In this document: positions 1 through 7,370 of the stretch, one piece after another | Position numbering within the stretch: the stretch's first letter is position 1 | Layout of the letters: every line of letters starts with the position of its first letter | Assembly: GCA_016708925.1 (NCBI GenBank) | Contig: JADJET010000006.1 | Span: 62,001 to 126,000, forward strand | Direction of reading: 5' to 3' | From: Gammaproteobacteria bacterium | Lineage (GTDB): Bacteria > Pseudomonadota > Gammaproteobacteria > Pseudomonadales > Porticoccaceae | Length of the DNA: 64,000 nucleotides | Program-made: the position numbers and the translations under genes | Notes under the pieces: generated by a model | What the model was told of the DNA's origin: nothing | What the model saw: only the letters and a program-made list of their open reading frames with translations | Databases searched by the model: none

Positions 1-119
1 TCCTTGCGGCTCATCTCCGAGAGGTCGAGCACGGGCATGTGAAACTTGTCCCTGAACAGACTGACCAGGGCGCTGAAATCGTGGGCGGCAATCGCGATGC
101 GGGGCATTCCGGTAATCAT
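1..119 (-). CDS. VOC-family (glyoxalase-like) protein, 5-prime part only
   Basis: Only the first 39 or so codons are in the window; the gene runs off the left edge. The start is ATG at 119-117, chosen because AGGAGA sits 7 bases upstream on the minus strand. The visible N-terminus (MITGMPRIAIAAHDFSAL) has the beta-strand then 'D(L/F)xxxxxFxxxF' pattern that opens vicinal-oxygen-chelate modules, whose members bind a divalent metal and act on small substrates. No metal ligand or substrate can be assigned from this fragment. It is divergent from the HAD-family gene at 290. Confidence 0.5.
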   Translation of the reverse strand, partial: MITGMPRIAIAAHDFSALVSLFRDKFHMPVLDLSEMSRK

Positions 120-289
120 GATTTACTCTCCTGCGGACAGTGGGTGTCGCCGTTCCGTGGTGGACTGTGAGGTGGTGATCACCAGCTTACAGCCTGGCGC
201 CGCAAATTCAACGGATGGCACGCTGCGCCTTGGCCCGTGCAAGTGCGCACGTATACACTCAACGTTCATTCACCGGGAGAAAATAACCA

Positions 290-1105
290 ATGTCCGGATT
301 GAGCGATCTGCTGGCCGCCATAAAAATCGGCGCCAAAACCACGCCGTGCAAAGGCGCGCACAAAGTCCGCGCGGTGTTCTTCGACACCTACGGCACGGTC
401 TGCGATTTCTACGGGCCGATCAAGCGCCGGTTCGAACGTTTTGCGCGCGAGCACGGCGTGACGTGCGATGCCGGCGCCATGGCCATCGCCTGGCGCACCG
501 CCTACGCGCTATCGACCTTTACCCAGGCCGCGAAGCAGACCGCGTTTCGTCCCTTGCGCGAAATACAGCGCGAAAATCTTGAGGTCGTGATGAAAGCGCA
601 TTTTCCGGGACCGGTATCGGCACAAGAGCTGGACGAACTGACCACCGTCTGGGATCGTCTGGATCCCTGGCCGGACACCGTAGCAGGGCTGCGCCTGCTC
701 AAAGGTCAGGCGATCATTGCGCCGATGTCCAATGGCAACTTCATCGACATGGTCAATCTGGCGCGCCATGCCGGCCTGCCCTGGGACATCATTCTCGGCG
801 CCTCTGTCGCGCAAATGTACAAACCGCATCCCGATGCCTACCTCAAGTCCATCGCCGCGCTGGGTTTACCGCCGGAGGAAGTCTGCATGGTCGCGGCGCA
901 TCAGGCGGAACTGCCCCATGCCGCGGGGCACGGCATGCAAACGGCTTTCATCATGCGTCCGGACGAATTTGGCGGGCCCGTCAAACCCCGAGAGCCAGAA
1001 GCGGGCAAGCTTTATCTGTCGGCGGCGGAGATCTATCCGGAAGGTGAGTGGACTTATGTGACGGATAGCCTTGTTGATCTGGCGGAGCAGATCAGGCGCG
1101 CATGA
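290..1105 (+). CDS. HAD-superfamily hydrolase, haloacid dehalogenase type II-like
   Basis: A 271-residue HAD hydrolase resembling type II L-2-haloacid dehalogenases. Motif I is 'FFDTYGT', with the nucleophile expected at D32; motif II is the Ser in 'PMSNGN'; motif III is the Lys in 'YKPHPDAY'; motif IV lies in 'VAAHQAELPHAAGHG'. In that last motif an acidic residue usually written D is E here. About 25 residues precede the core, making it longer than the usual 220-240. The ATG at 290 has GGGAGA about 9 bases upstream. Relatives dehalogenate 2-haloacids or dephosphorylate small molecules, so the substrate is not fixed. It is a single gene followed by repeats. Confidence 0.75.
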   Translation: MSGLSDLLAAIKIGAKTTPCKGAHKVRAVFFDTYGTVCDFYGPIKRRFERFAREHGVTCDAGAMAIAWRTAYALSTFTQAAKQTAFRPLREIQRENLEVVMKAHFPGPVSAQELDELTTVWDRLDPWPDTVAGLRLLKGQAIIAPMSNGNFIDMVNLARHAGLPWDIILGASVAQMYKPHPDAYLKSIAALGLPPEEVCMVAAHQAELPHAAGHGMQTAFIMRPDEFGGPVKPREPEAGKLYLSAAEIYPEGEWTYVTDSLVDLAEQIRRA

Positions 1106-1133
1106 CCATGCCCGCTTGTTGAGGATACGCTGA

Positions 1134-1226
1134 ACAACCGTCATGCCCGCGGAAGCGGGCATCCAGAACGCCCTGATATTCCTGGGTTCCTGCCCCCGCC
1201 GTCGCGAGGGCAGGCTCTCTGTGCGG
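1134..1226 (+). repeat. Dispersed palindromic repeat copy
   Basis: This intergenic stretch opens with 'GTCATGCCCGCGGAAGCGGG' and continues through a G/C-rich 'CCTGCCCCCGCC...GCGAGGGCAGG' palindrome. The same arrangement, inverted, is seen at 42719-42866, and the 'CGTCATgCCCGC...gCGGGcATCCAG' core recurs at 11120-11214 and inside hsdMS at 33138-33240. It codes for nothing obvious and behaves like a REP-type extragenic element. Confidence 0.7.
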
Positions 1227-1644
1227 GAACGGCGATTACATGGTTATTCAGAGCATCCTTTCAGCAGGGTTTCTGCGGCGCCCGAAGGTTGATGCCAGAA
1301 TCTGAGGCTACAACGAAAGAACTGATTCCGAAGCCCTGCTACGATAAGAGAACTGACCCCCAAGAACTGGGAACGGCGATTACATGGTTATTCAGAGCAT
1401 CGTTTCAGCCGGGTTTCTGCGGTGCCCGAGGGTTGATGCGGGAATCTGATGCTACAACGAAAGAACTGATTCCGAGGTCCTGCTACGATAAGAGAACTGA
1501 CCCCCAAGAACTGCATGGTTATTCAGAGCATCCTTTCAACAGTGTTTCTGCGGCGCCTGAAGGTTGATGCCAGAATCTGAGGCTACAACGAAAGAACTGA
1601 TTCCGAGGTCCTGCTACGATAAGAGAACTGACCCCCAAGAACTG
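1225..1644 (+). repeat. Three-copy tandem repeat, unit 131-144 bp
   Basis: Three head-to-tail copies begin near 1225, 1369 and 1513. Landmarks repeated in each are 'CATGGTTATTCAGAGCATC', 'TTTCTGCGG', 'GCTACAACGAAAGAACTGAT' and 'AAGAGAACTGACCCCCAAG'. The third copy lacks about 13 bases at its left end. Copies differ by scattered substitutions, so the array is not brand new. An open frame across 1289-1567 simply follows the repeat and is not a gene. The array abuts the 3-prime end of the decayed Nmad3 gene. I see nothing else in the interval 1106-1730. Confidence 0.9.
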
Positions 1645-1730
1645 ACCCCAAGAATTCTCGCGAGAATCTTCCGCCGACCCCTAATCCGGACCCCTAATCC
1701 TGAAGGGAACTGACCCCGAAGCCTGCTGGG

Positions 1731-2615
1731 CTAGCGGGCATTATTTCGACACCCTTCGTTGACACTGTTGGATTCCAGAAGCGTATTTATCCATTCAATC
1801 GAATCTGGATAATCCGCGCAATCAAGAATGAACTCTTGCCCTCTGGCGACCGTATTCAATTTTGTTCCCCTTTCGGATTTTTGCCAACGCGACAAATCCG
1901 CGTGATATGTCAAAGGAGAAATATCATTGCGTGGATAGAGCCATTGCGGTAGCTCCCAAAGACTTGGGGTTGTGGCAGATAGCGCTGTTAATCGCAGTTG
2001 CTCCTGAGAAGCAGGGGGAAAACACCAGCACCGGCCAATTCACCGGCACTTACGCCAGGCAGTGTTAGATGCTTACGGGCAACATACACAGTGTTGTTCG
2101 TTTCGGAAACCGCGATGGAAATGTGGGTGGTACTTGCCCATTTGTATTCTTCATCGTCACAACCATCCACTTTCAAAACTTCGTCAATCTGGAGCCAACC
2201 CCACAGCACATGAAGTGGTGGTGAGCATGTATTCCAGTCTAACTGGCCCGATTTGTAAAGCGACATGACGGAACAGACCGAAAACAAGAAGATGTCACCG
2301 GCAACCACTCCTGTATTGCGTAGGTGTCCTTGCGCGGCGCCGGTCTGTCCAAATATCGGCCTCCATCCGGGAAGTCGAGGCAGGCTGTCGTTACTAAGAT
2401 CTGGGTCCAGATGTGCAAGGTGAAGCGGGGATGCGACCGTCCGTCAAATCAGACACGAGCGCGCCAAGATTGTGTTCGTGCCAGCGAATATCCCCATAGC
2501 GAATTGGCGACTGCTTGTCAGAATAGGCAGCGATACCATTCGGCCATCTGGAAGTATCGGGCTTGGTTTGCCGCCAGAGGATGAATCGAATCCTTTCTGC
2601 TGAAGATAATTCTCA
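1731..2615 (-). pseudogene. Nmad3-like gene relic (nucleotide modification associated domain 3), multiply frameshifted
   Basis: Reading the minus strand across all three frames recovers pieces I recognise as Nmad3-like: 'KGFDSSSGGKPSPILPDG' and 'SLPI' (2600-2540), 'DKQSPIRYGDIRW' (next frame), 'AHLDPDLS' to 'PIFGQTGAAQGHLRN' and 'GDIFLF' (2425-2275), 'PLHVLWGWLQIDEVLKV' (about 2200), 'LWELPQWLYPRNDISPLTYH' (about 1960-1890), and 'NTVARGQEFILDC' to the stop at 1731. At least five frame changes separate them, so the gene is dead or very badly sequenced. Nmad domains are predicted, from gene neighbourhoods, to act with DNA or nucleotide base modification. It follows Nmad2 immediately, with a possible TTG start at 2615 just after the Nmad2 stop. 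Base composition is clearly AT-richer than the flanks, suggesting transfer. Confidence 0.75.
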
Positions 2616-2619
2616 ATGG

Positions 2620-3222
2620 CTACACCAATTTCCATGAATCATCATTGAGCGGCCAAGAGGAAGGCGGCGCATTGACTCCACGGGTTTGGCGGCCAATAAA
2701 ATCCAAGAAAGCTGAAACAACATCCGGTGAAAATTTGTTCTTGTGCGCCCTGCCGACCTTCAGTTCTTCCAGTGTTTCTGGAAGATTTAGTGCCTTTTGG
2801 CCGAAATAATAAAAGTTCTTTGAGATGAGAACGTTCTTTCCGCCTAGATCGTGGATTTTCGTGTCCGGGTTTTCATTTACCCCATTGGAGTGCATGGACT
2901 GAAGCTGTAGGAAATTCTCGTTCGACAGGGGTTTGTAGATATTGTCTCCACACTTGTATACGACCGTTCCTTTGTCGTAATCCGGAATTTTTGCTGTGAA
3001 GCGACTGTCCTCGTAGTACTCGATATAGGAGATGATCTCATCAACACGCATGGCATAGATAAGCTTGTTCCCGTTTGATTTCGGACTAATTCCAGCGATC
3101 CAATCCCCTGCATGCGCTGACCTTCGAATCGCGGGTTTACAGTTTGCAAGAGTGCAGTACCCCCAGAAGGGATTCGGTGAGAATCCCGTGTCATCAGTGA
3201 CGACGTATGAATGTAGCTTCAT
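2620..3222 (-). CDS. Nmad2 domain protein (nucleotide modification associated)
   Basis: A 200-residue protein that matches my recollection of the Nmad2 family over its whole length: 'SYVVTDDTGFSPNPFWGYCT' opens it, then 'CKPAIRRSAHAGDWIAGI', 'KLIYAMRVDE', 'GDNIYKP' and 'VLISKNFYYFG'. The ATG at 3222 has AGGAG 6 bases upstream. The frame is intact although its partner Nmad3 directly downstream is destroyed. Nmad2/Nmad3 were predicted by neighbourhood analysis to belong to DNA-modification or phage-conflict modules; biochemical activity is unknown to me. Lower GC than neighbouring operons and an attC-like structure ending 16 bases before the start suggest arrival as a mobile cassette. Confidence 0.75.
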   Translation of the reverse strand: MKLHSYVVTDDTGFSPNPFWGYCTLANCKPAIRRSAHAGDWIAGISPKSNGNKLIYAMRVDEIISYIEYYEDSRFTAKIPDYDKGTVVYKCGDNIYKPLSNENFLQLQSMHSNGVNENPDTKIHDLGGKNVLISKNFYYFGQKALNLPETLEELKVGRAHKNKFSPDVVSAFLDFIGRQTRGVNAPPSSWPLNDDSWKLV

Positions 3223-3237
3223 CGGTTACTCCTGCCC

Positions 3238-3337
3238 GCTAACGTAGAGCTAACCGGCGCTGCGCGGCTTTATCGCGCAGCGTCCAGCGACCAAAGAGAG
3301 CGAGGTTGAGCTCTTCCAATCACGTACCCAGCCCAAC
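3238..3337 (-). other. attC-like integron recombination site (candidate)
   Basis: On the minus strand the segment is bounded by GTTGGGC (3337-3331) and GTTAGCG (3244-3238), core-site-like heptamers. The interior is an imperfect palindrome containing a perfect 9-bp stem, CGCTGCGCG (3258-3266) with CGCGCAGCG (3274-3282). That is the shape and length (about 100 bp) of an integron attC. The Nmad2 ribosome-binding site and ATG follow right after the second core site, as in gene cassettes. No integrase gene and no second attC after Nmad3 are visible, and GTTAGCG departs from GTTRRRY at one position. Confidence 0.4.
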
Positions 3338-3395
3338 GAACAAGGTTGGATAGTGGATCCAACCGCTGGAACCGACCCAGGCTATTCAGCGCAGC

Positions 3396-3614
3396 TCAAA
3401 TCAATCCCACTGCCTTTTCCGCGTCCGGGCTCAACTCGCCGGCGCCGTGACTCGCGTGCGCCTTCAGCTTCGCCGTCATGACCGGCGTCCAGAAGCGTTT
3501 CATGTGCGCGGCGGCGTTTTCGATGCGCGCCTCGGGGGTGAGGGCGGGCACATTGGCGACGATCTGGTTGGCCATTTTGACCAGGTGTTCCACGGACGAC
3601 TCTGACACCTTCAT
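3396..3614 (-). CDS. fdsD: Formate dehydrogenase delta subunit, FdsD-like
   Basis: A 72-residue protein at the end of the formate dehydrogenase operon, starting at ATG 3614 and overlapping the fdhD stop by 4 bases. Features are 'LVKMANQIVANV' followed by 'A..HMKRFWTPVM', the pattern of FdsD: small helical proteins that bind the FdsABG complex and help activity or cofactor insertion. Position (last gene after fdhD), size and sequence agree. It carries no cofactor motif. Confidence 0.85.
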   Translation of the reverse strand: MKVSESSVEHLVKMANQIVANVPALTPEARIENAAAHMKRFWTPVMTAKLKAHASHGAGELSPDAEKAVGLI

Positions 3615-4462
3615 GCACTCCCGATGATGCGTTGCGGATGGGTATAGACCATGTGGCGGCCGGGGCGGGCAAAGCCGACCAGGGTGAGGTTGGCGGCTTC
3701 CGCCAGCTCGATGGCGAGCGCCGTGGGCGCGGACACCGCGGCGAGCACGGCGATGCCCTGACTCGCGGCCTTGACCACCATTTCGTAGCTCGCCCTGCTG
3801 GAAATCAGCGCGAAGCCCGACCCCCAGGGTGCCGCGAGCCGGCAGCGCGCGCCGATCAGTTTGTCGAGTGCATTGTGACGGCCGACGTCTTCGCGCAGTG
3901 CGAGAATTTCGCCCGCGGCATCGCACCAGGCGGCGCCGTGCACCGCTCCGGTGTGCGCCTGCAAGGGCTGGTGTTCCGACAACTGCCCGACGGCGCGCTC
4001 GATGGCGGTGTGGTCGATCCGGAAGTCGCCCGCGACCGGCGCCGGCTTGCGCACCGCCTGGTGCAGGGATTCGGCGCCGCACAGACCGCAGCCGGTGCGG
4101 CCGGTGAGGTTGCGGCGCACGGCCTTGAGCGCCGCCAGGCGTTCGGCGGCGATGGTCATGGCCACTTCGATGCCGTCGGCCTGCGGCAGCACTTCAAGGT
4201 CGTAGAGTTCGCGCGGATGGTCGAGGATGCCTTCGGTGAGGCTGAAGCCGAGGGCGAATTCCTCCAGGTCGGCGGGGGTCGCCATCATCACCACATGGGA
4301 GATGCCGTTGTAGACCAGCGCCACCGGCAGCTCGCAGGCGACGGTATCGGCGACCTGCGCGCTGCTGCCGTGGCGCCAGTCGCGGGCGCCTACGGCAATG
4401 CTGGTGGCGACGCCGGCTACCTGTGTGCCGACCGCCTCAGCCTGCGGGACTGGGCGTTTCAT
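3611..4462 (-). CDS. fdhD: FdhD/FdsC sulfurtransferase for formate dehydrogenase
   Basis: A 283-residue FdhD-family protein. The family passes sulfur from a cysteine desulfurase to the molybdenum cofactor of formate dehydrogenase, a step needed for activity. The hallmark CGLCG lies at 125-129, so C125 and C128 are the expected active cysteines. Other family blocks are 'PVALVYNG', 'EEFALGFSLTEGI' and 'REDVGRHNALDKLIG'. It overlaps the 3-prime end of fdsA by 26 bases and the start of fdsD by 4, so translation is probably coupled. An N-terminal stretch of about 35 residues precedes the conserved core. Confidence 0.93.
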   Translation of the reverse strand: MKRPVPQAEAVGTQVAGVATSIAVGARDWRHGSSAQVADTVACELPVALVYNGISHVVMMATPADLEEFALGFSLTEGILDHPRELYDLEVLPQADGIEVAMTIAAERLAALKAVRRNLTGRTGCGLCGAESLHQAVRKPAPVAGDFRIDHTAIERAVGQLSEHQPLQAHTGAVHGAAWCDAAGEILALREDVGRHNALDKLIGARCRLAAPWGSGFALISSRASYEMVVKAASQGIAVLAAVSAPTALAIELAEAANLTLVGFARPGRHMVYTHPQRIIGSA

Positions 4463-7355
4463 CCCGCTGCCTGGCGCGGCGCAGCAGTTCGCGCTGCTCG
4501 GTATCGAAGGCGCGCTGGCGGCTCTGCCAGTTCGAGGGCGCGGTGACCTTGCTCACCTGCACGGCGGTCACCTTGTACTCGGGGCAGTTGGTGGCCCAGT
4601 CGGAGTTGTCGGTGGTCACCACATTGGCGCCCGAGAAGGGATGGTGGAAGGTGGTGTAGACCACGCCGGGCTGTACCCGCTCGGTGATGCGGGCGCGCAG
4701 CACGGTGTCGCCGACGCGGCTCTGGATGCCGGCCCAGTCGCCTTCGGCGATGCCGCGCTCTTCGGCGTCGTGGGGATGGATCTCCAGAATGTCCTCGGCG
4801 TGCCAGGTGCTGTTGGCGGTGCGCCGGGTCTGGGCGCCCACGTTGTACTGGCTGAGGATGCGTCCGGTGGTGAGCAGCAGCGGAAACTTGCGGTTGGCGC
4901 GCTCGTCGGTGGGCACATATTCGGTCAGCACGAACAGGCCCTTGCCGCGCACGAATTCGTCCTCGTGCATGGTGGGCGTGCCCTCGGGCGCTTCGTCATT
5001 GCAGGGCCACTGGATGCTGCCCAGGCGGTCGAGCTTTTCGTAACTCACGCCGGTGAAAGTGGGCGTGAGGGCGGCGATCTCGTCCATGATCTCGCCCGGA
5101 TGCGCGTAGTTCATGTCCATGCCCAGTGCGCGGGCGAAGCCCTGGGTCGCCTCCCAGTCGGCCAGCCCGGCGAGCGGCGGCATGGCCTTGCGCACGCGGG
5201 AAATGCGGCGCTCGGCGTTGGTGAAGGTGCCGTCTTTTTCCAGGAAGGAAGCGCCGGGCAGAAACACGTGGGCGAACTTGGCGGTCTCGTTCAGGAACAG
5301 GTCCTGCACCACCAGGCATTCCAGGGCGGACAGCGCCGCTTCGACATGGTGGGTATTGGGATCGGACTGGGCGATGTCCTCGCCCTGGCAGTAGAGTCCC
5401 CTGAAGTCGCCATCGACCGCGGCATCGAACATGTTGGGGATGCGCAGTCCGGGTTCGTCGTCGAGTTGCACGCCCCACTGGGTCTCAAAACTGGCGCGCG
5501 TGGCGGCGTCGGAAATGTGCCGGTAGCCGGGCAGCTCGTGGGGGAAGGAGCCCATGTCGCAGGAGCCCTGCACATTGTTCTGGCCCCGCAGCGGATTCAC
5601 GCCGACGCCTTCGCGGCCGATGTTGCCGGTGGCCATGGCGAGGTTGGCGATGCCCATCACGGTGGTCGAGCCCTGGCTGTGTTCGGTCACTCCCAGGCCG
5701 TAGTAGATGGCGGCATTGCCCGCCTGAGCGTAGAGCCGGGCGGCGGCACGCAGCTCGGCGGCCGCAATGCCGGTGACCGCTTCGGTGGCTTCGGGCGAAT
5801 GCCGGGGGTCGCTGACGAAACCGCGCCAGGCGTCGTAGGCGGGCGCTTCGCAACGCTCGGCGACGAAAGCACGATCTTCGAGCCCTTCGGTCACCACCAC
5901 ATGGGCCATGGCGTTGACGAAGGCGACATTGGTGCCGGGCCGCACCGGCAGGTAATAACTGGCTTTGACGTGGGGCGAATCCACCAGGTCGATGCGGCGC
6001 GGGTCCACCACGATGAGTTTGGCGCCCTCGCGCACGCGGCGCTTGAGCCGCGAGGCGAATACCGGGTGCGCATCGGTGGGGTTGGCGCCCATCACCAGGA
6101 TGACGTCGGCCTTGGCCACGGAGGCGAAAGTCTGGGTGCCGGCGGATTCGCCCAGCGTGGTCTTGAGACCGTAGCCGGTGGGCGAATGGCAGACACGCGC
6201 GCAGGTATCGACATTGTTGTTGCCGAAGCCGGCCCGCACCAGCTTCTGGACGATGTAGACCTCCTCGTTGGTGCAGCGCGAGGAGGTAATGGCGCCGATG
6301 CTGTTGCGGCCGTATTTTGCCTGGATCGCGCGCAGCTTTTGCGCGGCGAACTGAAAGGCCTCGTCCCAGGATACGGCGCGCCAAGGCTGATCGATGCGCT
6401 CGCGCACCATGGGGGTCGTGATGCGGTCGGCGTGGGTGGCGTAGCCGAACGCGAAGCGGCCCTTGACGCAGGCGTGGCCCTCGTTGGCCTTGCCGTCCTT
6501 CCAGGGTTTCATGTTGACCACGGTGGTGCCGCGCATCTCGGCCTTGAAGCCGCAGCCCACGCCGCAGTAGGCGCAGGTGGTGGTGACGCTGTGCTCGGGC
6601 TGGCCGAACTCGATCACGCGGTTTTCGATCAGGGTGGCGGTGGGGCAGACGTTGACGCAGGCGCCGCAGGACACGCACTCGGAATCGACGAAGGGCTGGT
6701 CCTGGCTCGCGCTCACCTTGGAGGCGAAGCCGCGGCCGTCGATGGTCAGCGCGAAGGTGCCCTGGGTCTCCTCGCAGGCGCGTACGCAGCGCGAGCAGAC
6801 GATGCACTTGGCCGGATCGAAGGTGAAATAGGGATTCGAGGTGTCTTTCTCGGCGTCCAGATGATTGGCGCCGGCGTAGCCATAGCGCACCGCGCGCAGA
6901 CCGACCTCGCCCGCGGTGTCCTGCAGTTCACAGTTGCCGTTGGCGGCGCAGGTGAGGCAGTCGAGGGGGTGATCGGAGATGTAGAGCTCCATCACGTTGC
7001 GGCGCAGGCGCGCCACGTCGTCGGTCTGGGTGGTCACCACCATGCCGTTTTCCGCCGGCGTGGTGCAGGACGCCGGATAGCCCTTGCGGCCTTCGATGGC
7101 GACCATGCACATGCGGCAGGAGCCGAAGGATTGCAGCGAATCCGTGGCGCACAGCTTGGGCACCTTGATGCCCAGCTCGGCGGCAGCGCGCAGCACCGAA
7201 GTGCCGGCCGGGACGGAGACTTCGCGGCCGTCGATCAGCAGCGTGACCGTCGCTTCACTCAGGCTGGGCGGCGTGCCGTAATCCCGCTCGGATTGATCAT
7301 GCCGGGGATCGTAGTACTGGGGTTCGACGCCTTTCGTTTGATGGTGCTGGAGCAT
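4437..7355 (-). CDS. fdsA: NAD-dependent formate dehydrogenase, molybdenum catalytic subunit
   Basis: A 972-residue alpha subunit that oxidises formate to CO2 at a molybdopterin guanine dinucleotide centre. Order of parts: an N-terminal 2Fe-2S ferredoxin-like domain (to about residue 110, 'SFGSCRMCMV'); a NuoG-like cluster region ('DCLTCAANGNCELQ'); two 4Fe-4S motifs ('CIVCSRCVRAC', 'CVSCGACVNVCP'); the 4Fe-4S of the catalytic domain ('CAYCGVGCGF'); and the molybdopterin oxidoreductase and dinucleotide-binding domains. The Mo ligand position is Cys, not selenocysteine (C389 in 'CARVCHSP'). The ATG at 7355 has GGGAGG about 6 bases upstream. It overlaps fdhD and follows fdsB by 15 bases. Confidence 0.96.
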   Translation of the reverse strand: MLQHHQTKGVEPQYYDPRHDQSERDYGTPPSLSEATVTLLIDGREVSVPAGTSVLRAAAELGIKVPKLCATDSLQSFGSCRMCMVAIEGRKGYPASCTTPAENGMVVTTQTDDVARLRRNVMELYISDHPLDCLTCAANGNCELQDTAGEVGLRAVRYGYAGANHLDAEKDTSNPYFTFDPAKCIVCSRCVRACEETQGTFALTIDGRGFASKVSASQDQPFVDSECVSCGACVNVCPTATLIENRVIEFGQPEHSVTTTCAYCGVGCGFKAEMRGTTVVNMKPWKDGKANEGHACVKGRFAFGYATHADRITTPMVRERIDQPWRAVSWDEAFQFAAQKLRAIQAKYGRNSIGAITSSRCTNEEVYIVQKLVRAGFGNNNVDTCARVCHSPTGYGLKTTLGESAGTQTFASVAKADVILVMGANPTDAHPVFASRLKRRVREGAKLIVVDPRRIDLVDSPHVKASYYLPVRPGTNVAFVNAMAHVVVTEGLEDRAFVAERCEAPAYDAWRGFVSDPRHSPEATEAVTGIAAAELRAAARLYAQAGNAAIYYGLGVTEHSQGSTTVMGIANLAMATGNIGREGVGVNPLRGQNNVQGSCDMGSFPHELPGYRHISDAATRASFETQWGVQLDDEPGLRIPNMFDAAVDGDFRGLYCQGEDIAQSDPNTHHVEAALSALECLVVQDLFLNETAKFAHVFLPGASFLEKDGTFTNAERRISRVRKAMPPLAGLADWEATQGFARALGMDMNYAHPGEIMDEIAALTPTFTGVSYEKLDRLGSIQWPCNDEAPEGTPTMHEDEFVRGKGLFVLTEYVPTDERANRKFPLLLTTGRILSQYNVGAQTRRTANSTWHAEDILEIHPHDAEERGIAEGDWAGIQSRVGDTVLRARITERVQPGVVYTTFHHPFSGANVVTTDNSDWATNCPEYKVTAVQVSKVTAPSNWQSRQRAFDTEQRELLRRARQRDETPSPAG

Positions 7356-7370
7356 ATTCGCCTCCCGGGG

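Noticed and set aside
1289..1567. Open frame across the tandem repeat
   Set aside because: Its protein repeats with the DNA unit and has no ribosome-binding site or resemblance; it is a by-product of the array.
1225..1644. Possible CRISPR array
   Set aside because: Units are 131-144 bp and directly tandem with no variable spacers, and no cas gene is present.
6189..6203. Selenocysteine at the formate dehydrogenase active site
   Set aside because: The codon at the Mo-ligand position is TGC (Cys389), not TGA, so no selenocysteine insertion is needed.
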